This document shows positions 1 through 8,066 of a DNA stretch of 64,000 nucleotides, one piece after another. The position numbers and the translations under genes were made by a program. The notes beneath the pieces are model-generated. The model ran no database searches. It was not told the DNA's origin and saw only the letters and a program-made list of their open reading frames with translations. Origin of the DNA: Leptospira yanagawae serovar Saopaulo str. Sao Paulo = ATCC 700523 (GTDB lineage: Bacteria; Spirochaetota; Leptospiria; Leptospirales; Leptospiraceae); the NCBI RefSeq assembly GCF_000332475.2, contig NZ_AOGX02000029.1, positions 1 through 64,000 of the forward strand, in the 5' to 3' direction. Every line of letters starts with the position of its first letter. Within the stretch, counting starts at the first letter, position 1.

Positions 1-41
1 TGAATGGATCATCGTTAAGCAAATTCAGAAATTCATGGCAA

Positions 42-66
42 TGACCTGCTCCCCAAAAACTGCACC
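42..66 (+). repeat. Left terminal inverted repeat of the IS3-family element
   Basis: This 25-bp end starts TGACCTGC and contains CCCC. It pairs imperfectly with the right end at 1204-1227: the outermost eight bases are identical, and the inner part matches with several mismatches. Confidence 0.85.
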
Positions 67-108
67 GATATTTAAGTTAGTTTTCTCCGATATTAAGGAG
101 AGAGCATT

Positions 109-375
109 ATGGCAAGAAAGAAGATAGAAGAAAGCGAGATTTTTCGGATATTAAAGGAAGCAGAAACAGGTATTCCAATCAAGGAACTTTCACGAAAATA
201 CGGAATCACTGAACAAACATTTTATCGCTGGCGTAACAAGTATGGAGGAATGGAGCTTAGCGAAATCAAGAAGATGAAGGCACTCGAGCAGGAAAATTCA
301 AATCTCAAAAGATTGGTAGCTGACATGGCTCTCGAAATCCAAGCAATTAAGAATGTTTTGGGAAAAAAGTTTTGA
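109..375 (+). CDS. IS3-family transposase OrfA
   Basis: An 88-residue DNA-binding subunit of the transposase. The N-terminal half is a helix-turn-helix (residues about 8-45, with GIPIKELSRKYGITEQTFYRW typical of the family's HTH_Tnp_1 domain), and the C-terminal half is a leucine-zipper-like coiled coil (about 50-80). It starts at ATG 109 behind a good ribosome site (AAGGAGAG at 96-103). Near its end lies A-AAA-AAG (363-369), in the right phase for -1 ribosomal slippage into orfB, which normally makes the OrfAB fusion transposase in this family. The gene is intact, but its partner orfB is broken. Confidence 0.9.
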   Translation: MARKKIEESEIFRILKEAETGIPIKELSRKYGITEQTFYRWRNKYGGMELSEIKKMKALEQENSNLKRLVADMALEIQAIKNVLGKKF

Positions 376-1174
376 GCAGATCAACGAAGGAGAGAGCAGT
401 TGATCTGCTAGTTGAAGAGGGACTTTCTCTAAACAGAAGCCTAGATGTTGTTCTTCTTCCTAAATCAAGTTATTATTATCAGCCGAAAGCTATTGATGAA
501 GAGACAATGAACGAAATTCGAAGACTTGCTTTTCGATGGAAACGGGAAGGCTATCGACGAATTTACCGAAGGTTAAGAAGGTCGGGTAGGACAATCAATC
601 ATAAGAAAGTATATCGACTATATTGCTAGAAGGGCTTAAAATAAGGACAAAACCGAAGCGAAAGAAAAGAAATGCATCATCACAGCAACTACCATTGCCT
701 AAGAATTCAAACGAAGTTTGGTCAATGGACTTTGTTTTCGAACGGACGATTGATGGAAGAAAGCAAAGAATTTTAACAGGTATTGATCATTTAACAAGAG
801 AGAATACCATACTTCAGGCAGAGTTTACTTTTTCGTCAGAAAAGTTGATCAGATATTTAAACACCCTCGAAAGACTTCCAAGAGCATTTGTTTTGGATAA
901 TGGAACAGAATTTACATCCAAAGACTTCCAGAAATGGGCAGAAGATAAGGGGATAGAAATTCACTTTATTGAAAAAGGAAAACCAACACAAAATGCATTT
1001 ATAGAAAGTTTCAATGGTAAACTTAGAGATGAGTGTTTGAATCTACACTACTTTAAAAATCAAAGAGAGTTAACCGATGCTTTGCGAATTTTCCAAAAGG
1101 AATACAACGACGAGCGTCTTCACTCTTCATTGAATTACTTGACTCCTTCAGAGTTTAAGCGATCTTATGGTTGA
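372..1174 (+). pseudogene. IS3-family transposase OrfB (DDE integrase), frameshifted
   Basis: Two frames together give a complete OrfB. The first (372-629) carries the N-terminal HTH_21-type region and stops at TAG 627. The second (read from about 626 to 1174) continues directly with EGLKIRTKPKRKK and holds the catalytic core: WSMDFV (first Asp), LDNGTEF (second Asp) and the FIESFNG region (Glu). The join falls at 626-629, where the reading frame moves by one base. The simplest cause is a 1-bp deletion after the TGC codon at 624-626. Unlike the orfA/orfB overlap, this site has no slippery heptamer, so it is probably a mutation and not programmed. The second frame begins with a possible TTG at 623, but a truncated integrase would lack the N-terminal region. 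Confidence 0.88.
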
Positions 1175-1203
1175 AATGTTTAGAGAAAACTAACTTATCC
1201 ATT

Positions 1204-1227
1204 GGTACTGAAAATGGGGGCAGGTCA
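1204..1227 (+). repeat. Right terminal inverted repeat of the IS3-family element
   Basis: Read on the minus strand it begins TGACCTGCCCCCA, matching the first eight bases of the left end. It lies 30 bp after the orfB stop. The gene downstream is open in frame from the first base after it. Confidence 0.85.
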
Positions 1228-2472
1228 GTAAACCTAATATTTCTTTTCTTAATTTTAGTTAGCCCATTTATTGTATCTATTTGGCCTCACATTACACTTT
1301 TTTCTTCCGTTATTTTATTTTTATTGGTGTATTCTTATCTTAATAAGAAGCTTTCTCTTTTTGTCTTACTAAGTTTTGTTTTAGCATATACAAGAGTTGA
1401 GTTTTTTGCATTTGCAGTAATAAGTGTTATATTTACCTTTCCATTTCTTTTTGACAGAAGAAGGTTGGGGGCATGGTCAAGTCTATTGGTTTATTGTTTA
1501 GGGATTCTAGCTTTAATTTTCAATAATCCAACGACTCAAAGTAGGGCGTATATAGCGTTTTGCCAGCATTATGCATTATCGAAGTTTAACAAAGGTGTTT
1601 ATTTCGATGATCCATGGACTACGTGTGATCTTTTAATAGAAAAAGATTTTGGTAAAGCAGGACAGATTAAAGAAATTATTTTTGGGAATTTTTCGGCATT
1701 GTTAGATCACTTCTCCTCAAACCTAGTCGATTTTTTTAAGGTTTTATCTACTCGCCTGAATGTACCGACTTTTATAGTTTTTGTTCTCATCTTTTTCATG
1801 GTTTCATTTGAATTGTTTCGTTTGAAGAGAAGTATTACCAAGAAAAGGCTAATTCCAACTTTTCAGTCCCTAGCTTTGCTTTTTCTCTTAGTATTAACTT
1901 TATTCGGTCCTATTTTTTATTTTCCAAGAGATCATTATTTGATTCAAGTGTTGGTTGTCGCTCTGGTTTTTGTGAAGCGAAGTTTAATACTATTTAAGCT
2001 TAATTTTATAAGAGCTTTTCCTTTTAAATTTAAGAAGATTTTCATTATAATCGGATTGGTTTTAATTGCATTTTTCGCAAATTGGAGTATCAAAAGTTTT
2101 AAAACTTTGAGGAATTCATCTCTGATTGATGAATGTAGTATGGTTCGCTTAGTTGAAATGGTAAAATATGAGGGAATGTTGAGTTATAGCATTTTAAATC
2201 CAGAAGGAGATTTCTGTGTATATCTGAAGAATGTCCCGTGTAAAACTACTTTCCCCTTTGAAAAAAAACAAAATTATTTCGGATTTCTGGAAGATCGAAA
2301 TATAAATATGATAATACTTACCGACTATTATAAGAACAGTCCCATATATAAGGAAGATAAAGAATTTAAACAATTTTTGAGCAATGGTTATGTCGTTAAC
2401 GATAAAATCAGTTTTCGAGAAAGCCCTTTGGTAAACTGTAAAACAAGGAAGGTATTGATTAGGAATCCTTAA
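1228..2472 (+). pseudogene. Polytopic membrane protein, 5' end removed by the insertion sequence
   Basis: About 414 residues remain. Hydrophobic segments follow one another through most of the protein (the first right at the IS junction; others near SLFVLLSFVLA, WSSLLVYCLGIL, FIVFVLIFFMV, LLFLLVLTLFG and FIIIGLVLIAFF). A roughly 120-residue hydrophilic C-terminal domain with several cysteines follows. The general plan and the QHYALSKFN stretch recall membrane glycosyltransferase-like (GT39/PMT-type) proteins, but I cannot assign a function. The open frame continues backwards into the IS as far as a TTG at 1171, which could give a chimeric start. The native N-terminus is missing, and such enzymes usually carry their catalytic acidic loop there, so the remnant is probably inactive. 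Confidence 0.7.
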
Positions 2473-2521
2473 TCATCGTTAAAATATTTTTTTAACGTAA
2501 ATTCTAAAAATCAAAAAAGCT

Positions 2522-3544
2522 ATGAAAAAATATATTATATTTCTATTATTTATTTTACTTGTTCCTTCGCTCCTCAATGCCCAAGACAACTCACAATTCA
2601 CAGAAGGACCTGTTCAAGAAAAGCCAAGATATCGGTATATCTCCATCAACCCTGGAGTGACTTTGGAGAGTGTTTCTTTATCTATCCAAGGAAGAAGTCG
2701 AGATGCATTAATGGTGCAAGATGATCCAGGACGTGTTTCCTGGTTACTCGATGTGAAATCACCAGAATGGCAGATTTCAAAATACTTTGGAATCAATTTA
2801 CTACTACACAATTCGAACTTCTCTTTGAATCGCCAATCTATCCCTCGCATTTTATCCAGGTCAGCCTCTGTAGAAACTAGCTCTTCTGAATCTGGCTCGT
2901 CTAGTTCCGACAATGATTCTGTCGCACCTAAGAGAAATAAGGTGACAGAAGATGTTGGCACTCAAATAGAGGGTTCCTATTCCATGCTTGTGCCTATTTT
3001 TTATATCGGGAATCCTGATACTTTTCGTTTGGGGTTTGGAATGGGTCCAGCACAAGTGCGGATGAGAGGCAATGTTGACTTTAAGGATGCTGCTTCTAAT
3101 TTGCTAATCGCTTTTTCTGGACCGGGACGAGATAATTTTTTAAATAATCTTACTGCCTTTCAATTTGTTTCCGGAAATATCAACCCAGAATCGGATCCAA
3201 CACTGAGTTATCTTGTTGCGAATCTTTCCAGTGGAAACAATTTAGAGTTAGTTGGATACTATCTGGCAAGTCAAGGATTGTTAAGAGCTGATGCTACTGC
3301 ATTAACAGCCTATTTAAGTGGCCGTTATAATGCTGTAGAGTCATTAGCAATTAGCAGTTTGATGCGTAACCAAGTAAGTGTGAACGCAACGGCAAGATTC
3401 GCATTTATGATGTATTTAGAGTCTCCTGAATTTATTGGATTACGAGCGAGATAATCCTTTGGTGGTCCTATTGTGAAAGAAAATGGTTACACTTATGAAC
3501 TAAGAACATTCCATCTAGCCCTATATAAACCAATAGAATTTTAA
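2522..3544 (+). pseudogene. Outer-membrane beta-barrel-like protein with in-frame TAA near the C-terminus
   Basis: The protein begins with a clear signal peptide (MKKYIIFLLFILLVPSLLNA, cleavage before QD). It has a serine-rich stretch near residues 115-130 and alternating polar/hydrophobic strands elsewhere. Translation stops at TAA 3452-3454 after 310 residues. The same frame then stays open to TAA 3542 and encodes 29 more residues ending FHLALYKPIEF. A final strand closing with phenylalanine is the usual beta-signal of outer-membrane barrels, so the extension looks like the genuine C-terminus and the first stop like a nonsense mutation (for example TTA to TAA). I do not recognise the family. 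If the 310-residue form is made, it should insert poorly into the outer membrane. Confidence 0.65.
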
Positions 3545-3616
3545 AGTGATAAGAACGAAACGACCTGTTTTGTGTTTCCCTTTGAAGAGTCCTTTTTTTT
3601 ACTGAAGAAAGTTGTA

Positions 3617-3647
3617 CGTATCCTCAAACATAGAATGTGAGGATACG
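3617..3647 (-). terminator. Perfect 10-bp inverted repeat after the TonB receptor gene
   Basis: CGTATCCTCA and TGAGGATACG are perfectly complementary around an 11-nt loop. The hairpin lies 13 bp past the minus-strand stop of the TonB receptor. There is no T tract directly after it on either strand; an eight-T run lies at 3593-3600 but reads as A on the minus transcript. It may be a processing or stabilising hairpin instead of a classical intrinsic terminator. Confidence 0.5.
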
Positions 3648-3660
3648 AATCATGATTGGA

Positions 3661-5955
3661 TTAAAATACGGCGCTTAGTCCTATGAAATAAAAGATTCCA
3701 TCACCAGGCATGATACCTGGACCAGGATAACCACCTGCACGGCGTGTGAAATACATTTGATTTGTTAGGTTGTTTACGCCACCACGGAGTGAAAAGTTTT
3801 CATAAAAATTCCAAACAAAAGTAAAGTCCCTAACAGTATACGAAGGGATTAAACCAATTTGTCCATTTGCTGTGAATGGCCCAGTGTTGGCAGCATCTGC
3901 ATAGGCCGCTCCCGTATAACTGATCAAATACGTGAAACTAAAAACATTTTTATAGTGATACGTGACACCATAACGATGGATTTGTGAAGGAGCATTCTCC
4001 ACAAGTTTACCCACTCGGTAAAAGTTTTGCGCATTGGATGGATTTGTTAACACACGAGGGTCTTCCCACTTGATATAACGTGCGTTTACGTTGGCACTAG
4101 ACGTGAAGAAACTAAATGAACCAAAGGGTTGTGAATCCGTAAGAGCAACAATTGGATCGATTTCAATATATGCTTCCACACCTCGGTGTAAAGAATCTCC
4201 TACATTCGTTTGGAAATTTGCCTGTCCAGGAAGAAGCCCTGGAAGTTGTCCCACACGATTGTTATAACGAAGTTCAAAAACACTCATGTCAAATTGAATC
4301 CATTGGCCGAATTTACCTCGGTAACCAGCATCTGCATTGTAACCTGATTGGTCTTTAAGGTTGGGATCAACTTCGTTTAAAGTAGCTGTGGGTGCAAATA
4401 ACTCTGAATACAATACTGGTCGGAAGGCTCTCGAGTAGTTCGCGTAGAAATTAGTTGTTTTTGTTGTTTGGTATTGGGCACCAAGACCATATAAAACTTG
4501 TCTCTGTACGCGTTCTAAAGGTTGGATCATTCCACCAAACGGCCTAGTGGCGCTCGGCATCGATTCATTCACTCGGCCTGATGCAGTGGACCGAATCCAT
4601 TCATATCTTACTCCAGGTGTAAGCGATAGAGCATCTGTAATACGGAATAAATTCTCAACAAAACCAGCATAGTTTAACGTAGAAAAATCTAAATCCGCCA
4701 CTCTACAATTTCTGGAACCATCATAACATAAGTTATTGAGATTGGTCTCTCTAAGATCAAATTTTGTTCCAGTAGTTCCGTTAGGATTACGGAAACGGTC
4801 TGTATTACCATTGAAATAACGACCACCAAAAGAGAGAGTATGTGTTTTATCCAACAAATCATAGTTAAAGATTTGTCTTGCTTCCATACCATAATTGCGA
4901 TAAGTATCTCTGCCAATTTGTCTTGGACTGTATTCCAATGTCCTTGATTGGATTGAATCTGCAACATTAGCAGCAGACACCACTCCGACAGCATTCCTTT
5001 CTCCGTAGAGACCAAAAATTTTTACATTGGTGCGAGAAGTAGGACTTTGTTCGTAATCAATATTCATTGCCGGAACATTCCAAGGTGCACTGAACCAATT
5101 CCTTGTCCTACTGGATTGTCTTGGATCTACACGGAATTGTTCATCAGTAAGACCTCCTGCTTGTTGGCTCATGTAAGTGGACTTGGCCATCTCCAAAGAA
5201 ATTTTTAATTTTTCTGATACTTTATAACCTAAGTTCACAAAACCAGTTTGTATGTTGTATTGTGAATTTTCTCGCCATCCATCAGAACTTCTTCCTTGGT
5301 AAAAAACGAAATAACTCCAATCTCCCACTGTTCCACTAACAGAACTATATTGGTTGAGTGTATTATAAGATCCACCAGTGGTTTTTGTTTCCACTTTCAC
5401 CGGGCGCGTTGGGTCAGCCTTTTTCACAACATAATTGATCATACCACCGAATTGTGGTCCATATTGTAAGGCGCCAGCCCCTCTCACGATTTCCACTTTT
5501 TCCAAAGCTTCTAACGGAGGATTGAAATAAGCCTCTGGGTATCCAAACGAATCCGAAGCAATATCGTGACCATTCATCCGAGTATTGAATTCCCAATTGC
5601 GATTTGGCGATAAACCTCGCGCCCCAATTCCAGGTTGGATTCCACTGCCTTCGTTTTCCCAAATGGTAATCCCCGGAACTTTCGCATACACCTGACGAGT
5701 GTTACCAAGTGCTAAGTTTGCATTGGCTTTGTCCAAACGAATCACTTCGTTTTTCTTACCTGCGTAGATATTGGTTCCCTCCACATCGCCTAGGAATTCG
5801 CGATCCGTTTCTTTTTTGGCCTTCACGCGGATGGATGGTGTTTCTTCCTTCGTTTGTGGTTCCGTTTTTGGATCTGGAGTTTTCTCTACACCTTCATCTT
5901 GAGAAAATAAGAGAGTGGGGATGATGAATGCCAAAAGGATGAGCCGAATGCTCAT
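3661..5955 (-). CDS. FecA-like TonB-dependent outer-membrane receptor
   Basis: A 764-residue ligand-gated barrel that would import an iron chelate or similar nutrient using TonB energy. I chose ATG 5955 because AAAGGA lies just upstream and it gives a clean signal peptide (MSIRLILLAFIIPTLLFS). An upstream in-frame ATG at 5997 adds 14 polar residues and has no ribosome site. After a Pro/Glu/Thr-rich spacer comes the plug domain (about residues 60-190), with GARGLSP, FNTRMNGHD, VEIVRGAGALQYGPQFGG and INYVVKK, closest in style to FecA. The rest is a 22-strand-type barrel ending in SAVF with the terminal Phe expected of the family. The substrate cannot be told. No TonB/ExbBD genes are nearby. Confidence 0.9.
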   Translation of the reverse strand: MSIRLILLAFIIPTLLFSQDEGVEKTPDPKTEPQTKEETPSIRVKAKKETDREFLGDVEGTNIYAGKKNEVIRLDKANANLALGNTRQVYAKVPGITIWENEGSGIQPGIGARGLSPNRNWEFNTRMNGHDIASDSFGYPEAYFNPPLEALEKVEIVRGAGALQYGPQFGGMINYVVKKADPTRPVKVETKTTGGSYNTLNQYSSVSGTVGDWSYFVFYQGRSSDGWRENSQYNIQTGFVNLGYKVSEKLKISLEMAKSTYMSQQAGGLTDEQFRVDPRQSSRTRNWFSAPWNVPAMNIDYEQSPTSRTNVKIFGLYGERNAVGVVSAANVADSIQSRTLEYSPRQIGRDTYRNYGMEARQIFNYDLLDKTHTLSFGGRYFNGNTDRFRNPNGTTGTKFDLRETNLNNLCYDGSRNCRVADLDFSTLNYAGFVENLFRITDALSLTPGVRYEWIRSTASGRVNESMPSATRPFGGMIQPLERVQRQVLYGLGAQYQTTKTTNFYANYSRAFRPVLYSELFAPTATLNEVDPNLKDQSGYNADAGYRGKFGQWIQFDMSVFELRYNNRVGQLPGLLPGQANFQTNVGDSLHRGVEAYIEIDPIVALTDSQPFGSFSFFTSSANVNARYIKWEDPRVLTNPSNAQNFYRVGKLVENAPSQIHRYGVTYHYKNVFSFTYLISYTGAAYADAANTGPFTANGQIGLIPSYTVRDFTFVWNFYENFSLRGGVNNLTNQMYFTRRAGGYPGPGIMPGDGIFYFIGLSAVF

Positions 5956-6099
5956 TTTTCCTTTAGACTGAGTTTTGTTCTCATTTTCATTTAGCATAAC
6001 GCCATTGTTTTTGGGAACAGTTCACCATCTACTTTTTTTTCATTTCTGTACCGATTCTTTTGGTTTCGAGTCTAAAGGAGTTTTTCTCGAGGATAGAGT

Positions 6100-6111
6100 G
6101 AGTGATCACTC
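6100..6111. promoter_or_regulatory. Perfect 12-bp palindrome GAGTGATCACTC, possible operator
   Basis: The element is fully self-complementary and lies about 145 bp upstream of the chosen start of the TonB receptor. Palindromes of the type GAGTGATCACTC are typical of TetR-family operators, so a repressor site is a reasonable guess. The regulator is not in this window. Confidence 0.4.
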
Positions 6112-6397
6112 TGTTAAGATTGAGGAATCGAAACATCGGTGCCAATGCATATGGGTATGGCATTTCCATAGGATAGAAATTCCTACACTGAGGGAGTGGA
6201 CCATCGTTCGGTTACCAGACAAGGAGCCATTGGAGCATTTGAGATTCTTCTTTCGGCAGTGGTTCGATTGTTTCCTATAGAGGATCATCCTCTAAAAGCG
6301 ACATTTTAGCAAACGTCATTGTGTGATCCTTTTGTTACCTCGAATTTTGAATGATTTGTGGGGAAGTGAATAGCAAAAGGATGAGAGAATTCATGAA

Positions 6398-6418
6398 GGA
6401 ACCAAACAAGTTGGTTCC
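6398..6418. promoter_or_regulatory. Perfect inverted repeat GGAACCAA-N5-TTGGTTCC
   Basis: Two perfect 8-bp arms with a 5-bp spacer lie about 80 bp before the start of the exported protein at 6497. No T run follows on either strand, so it is not a standard terminator. It could be an operator or a stabilising hairpin in the leader. Confidence 0.4.
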
Positions 6419-6496
6419 AAAAAGTAAAGTAGAGATAAAAATTTCCTTGAGTGGGCATCCTATCATTTGTTATTGGATGTAGAGGTAATTCACATA

Positions 6497-7444
6497 ATGA
6501 AACGATATTTCGTTTTTCTTTTGGTTCTATTTGCTCTGTTTACGACACCTACCTTTGCACAAGGGAAAGTGGAAGGGAATGCCCTAAGGTTAAAAGGCGG
6601 TTTATTTTTAGGTAGTCTCAAAACCGATCTGGAAAAAAGAAATTTTTATACAGATATCGTTGGATTGGAATACAACCAACCTTGGCAAAACAATAATTCG
6701 TCTAGCCTAATCAATGACTGGGGTTTTGATTATTTTAAAAGCATCAACGCTGGGATTTTGTCCAATGTCTTTTTGGGATTGCATATCAATCGATTTTCAA
6801 GGGGGTATGAATGGAATTCTTTTTACGCAACAGGTCTTGGAATCAAGGAAGCAGATTACCGCTTGTTGTATTCTGATATCAATTTAGGTGTCACTTTATC
6901 TCCTACTTCCAATTTTCGAATCCTACCTAAATATGTTTTAAGAAGTTTAAGCCAAACTCTCGAAGGAACCTATTTAGGGTTAGGTGCTCCAAGTTATTAT
7001 GGCCAAGATTCTAAGACAACAACAGGAACATCCGGACTTGTAGGAGTGGGATTTGAATTCGATTTAAATGATCGAGCGACTCTGTTTGGCGATGTTTTAC
7101 TCTTTGGACCTTTTTTACTAGGCTCCTCTGGTTTGTACAGTTCGGAACAATTCCGCATTTACAATGGAGGATTTGCATTTAACTATGCGAACGGTGGTTA
7201 TACTTTCTATTCCGAAAAAATTAGTTTGGGAGCAAGTATTGTTGTCATGCCAAAACTTCGTTTATTTCTCACATTAGATCGTGAGAACATGATTGCAAAA
7301 GCAAAAAGCCCTGTTGCTTTCAGCGTGAGCGGAGACAATTTAGATCGTTTAGGCACTCTTATGGAATATGTTGCGGCCACTGCGGACCACAAAATTGAAC
7401 TCTCCGGTTTGAAATTTGGAGCTACATACGATTTAAATTTATAA
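6497..7444 (+). CDS. Exported, probably outer-membrane, protein of unknown function
   Basis: Start ATG 6497 was chosen over an upstream TTG-type start at 6467 because AGAGGT lies about 10 bp before it and it yields a typical signal peptide (MKRYFVFLLVLFALFTTPTFA, cleavage before QG). The mature protein (about 295 residues) alternates short amphipathic strands with Gly/Asn/Tyr turns and aromatic residues, and ends in YDLNL. This is the pattern of an outer-membrane beta-barrel. No enzymatic motif is visible and I do not recognise the family. It stands alone between the divergent TonB receptor and the 5S rRNA gene. Confidence 0.75.
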   Translation: MKRYFVFLLVLFALFTTPTFAQGKVEGNALRLKGGLFLGSLKTDLEKRNFYTDIVGLEYNQPWQNNNSSSLINDWGFDYFKSINAGILSNVFLGLHINRFSRGYEWNSFYATGLGIKEADYRLLYSDINLGVTLSPTSNFRILPKYVLRSLSQTLEGTYLGLGAPSYYGQDSKTTTGTSGLVGVGFEFDLNDRATLFGDVLLFGPFLLGSSGLYSSEQFRIYNGGFAFNYANGGYTFYSEKISLGASIVVMPKLRLFLTLDRENMIAKAKSPVAFSVSGDNLDRLGTLMEYVAATADHKIELSGLKFGATYDLNL

Positions 7445-7499
7445 CTTTTTCTTTAATTTGTACTTGCAAATCCGGTCCACTTAGAAGTAATGGTATTTA

Positions 7500-7617
7500 C
7501 TCCTGGTGATTATGGAGAGAAGGCCATACCCGTTCCCATTCCGAACACGGAAGTCAAGCTTCTCATCGCCGATGGTACTATTGGGTTCGCTCAATGGGAG
7601 AGTAGGACGTTGCCGGG
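7500..7617 (+). rRNA. rrf: 5S ribosomal RNA
   Basis: The stretch contains the universally conserved 5S segments: CCCGTTCCCATTCCGAACAC (loop B/helix III region), GAAGTCAAGC, and GGGAGAGTAGGACGTTGCC near the 3' end. The 5' CCTGG and 3' GCCGGG ends can pair as helix I. Length is about 117 nt. There is no 16S or 23S gene within the window on either side, which agrees with the dispersed rRNA genes known in Leptospira. A terminator follows at 7641. The exact ends are uncertain by a few bases. Confidence 0.95.
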
Positions 7618-7640
7618 TTAGCACTCATAACGTATGATAG

Positions 7641-7668
7641 AGCGTTCACGAAAGTGAGCGCTTTTTTT
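7641..7668 (+). terminator. Intrinsic terminator of the 5S rRNA gene
   Basis: The stem AGCGTTCAC / GTGAGCGCT closes a GAAA tetraloop with one G-T pair and is followed directly by seven T. It lies 24 bp past the 5S 3' end. A near copy is found at 8067. Confidence 0.9.
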
Positions 7669-7698
7669 GTTTTTAGAGCTCGGTGTGAGCCGGCTACC

Positions 7699-7838
7699 GT
7701 CCGCGACTCGCAGTAGCGGTCGCTGCCTCAAACACAGAGCAAGGTGTCTTGCTCAGTGTTTTCCGGCATGATTGCCGGGTGGAATTGGATCCTTTCTTCA
7801 AATGAAAGCCAACCGCAAGGTTGGCTTTTTTTATGTAC
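7699..7838 (+). ncRNA. Structured 140-nt repeat unit, copy 1 (candidate small RNA)
   Basis: This unit recurs at 8125-8265 with three substitutions and one extra T. It forms successive hairpins: 7703-7723 (GCGAC-T-CGC / GCG-GTCGC, loop AGTA), 7731-7760 (AACAC-A-GAGCAAG / CTTGCTC-A-GTGTT, loop GTGT), 7763-7778 (CCGGCA / TGCCGG, loop TGAT), a weak one at 7792-7808, and a perfect terminator at 7807-7826 (AGCCAACC-GCAA-GGTTGGCT) followed by eight T. The substitution in the first hairpin falls in its loop. No convincing reading frame uses it. It resembles no RNA family I recognise (not 6S, tmRNA, SRP RNA or RNase P RNA). Its promoter is not obvious; it might be transcribed by readthrough from the 5S gene. 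Confidence 0.6.
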
Positions 7839-8022
7839 CAAACAAACTGGCTTGAGCGAACCCAATCGTACAGACACGAAAGAATGGTTCGCGAAATGGG
7901 TGAGGCTTCCGTAAGAAGCCGAAGCCTGCTAGGATTTTTCCAAAGGAAAAATAGGGGGGCAATAGAATTGGATCGAGCAAGGCTCAGGGCGTATCGCCCG
8001 CGGAGCGGAGAAGCGAGTGGGG
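7839..8022. other. Hairpin-rich spacer between the two repeat units
   Basis: This stretch is GC-richer than its surroundings and carries at least four more hairpins: GCGAACC (7856) with GGTTCGC (7886), GGCTTC-N5-GAAGCC (7904-7920), ATTTTTCC-AAA-GGAAAAAT (7934-7952) and GGGCG-TAT-CGCCC (7987-7999). I see no plausible protein: the open frame starting near 7821 runs through the terminator T-run and these hairpins without a ribosome site. The function is unknown. Confidence 0.5.
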
Positions 8023-8050
8023 GTGGAAGTAGGACATTGCCTCTGTTAGC
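8023..8050 (+). pseudogene. Decayed 3' tail of a second 5S rRNA gene
   Basis: GTAGGACATTGCC followed by GTTAGC copies the true 5S end (GTAGGACGTTGCC then GGTTAGC at 7602-7622) with a few changes. It sits at the same relative position before a 5S-type terminator (8067) and a copy of the structured repeat (8125). The main body of a 5S gene is absent upstream. It is best explained as the remains of a tandem duplication of the 5S-terminator-repeat unit. Confidence 0.55.
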
Positions 8051-8066
8051 TATTATTGATGGTGAG

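Larger units (their letters stand above)
42..1227 (+). mobile_element. IS3-family insertion sequence (IS407-like group), inactivated
   Basis: The boundaries are set by imperfect terminal inverted repeats: the left end begins TGACCTGCTCCCC and the right end, read on the other strand, begins TGACCTGCCCCCA. Inside are an OrfA with a helix-turn-helix and a DDE integrase OrfB in the -1 frame, the standard IS3 layout. The 1186-bp size fits the family. The bases just outside (CAA on the left, GTA on the right) do not match, so no target-site duplication of 3-4 bp is visible. That fits an old insertion or a recombined end. OrfB has a further frameshift, so this copy probably cannot transpose by itself. 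The IS407 assignment comes from the OrfB motif around WSMDFV and is less certain than IS3. Confidence 0.9.
5956..6496. other. Intergenic region between divergent TonB receptor and exported-protein genes
   Basis: About 540 bp separate two divergently transcribed genes, so promoters for both should lie here. I see two compact symmetrical elements (6100-6111 and 6398-6418), listed separately, but no convincing -35/-10 pair. Short open frames on both strands between 5975 and 6288 overlap the start of the receptor gene and lack ribosome sites, so I do not regard them as genes. No Fur-box-like GATAATGATWATCATTATC-type sequence is visible. Confidence 0.6.

Noticed and set aside
623..1174. Second half of orfB as an independent gene
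   Set aside because: It starts in the middle of the conserved OrfB sequence and continues it exactly after a one-base shift.
1171..1227. TTG-initiated fusion of the IS end to the membrane protein as a native gene start
   Set aside because: The first 19 codons belong to the IS terminal region, so they cannot be the original N-terminus.
4152..5662. Open frames antisense or out of phase to the TonB receptor
   Set aside because: They are shadows of a long, well supported gene with clear plug and barrel motifs.
6106..6288. Open frames on both strands between the receptor and exported protein genes
   Set aside because: No ribosome site, no signal or domain features, and the region should hold two promoters.
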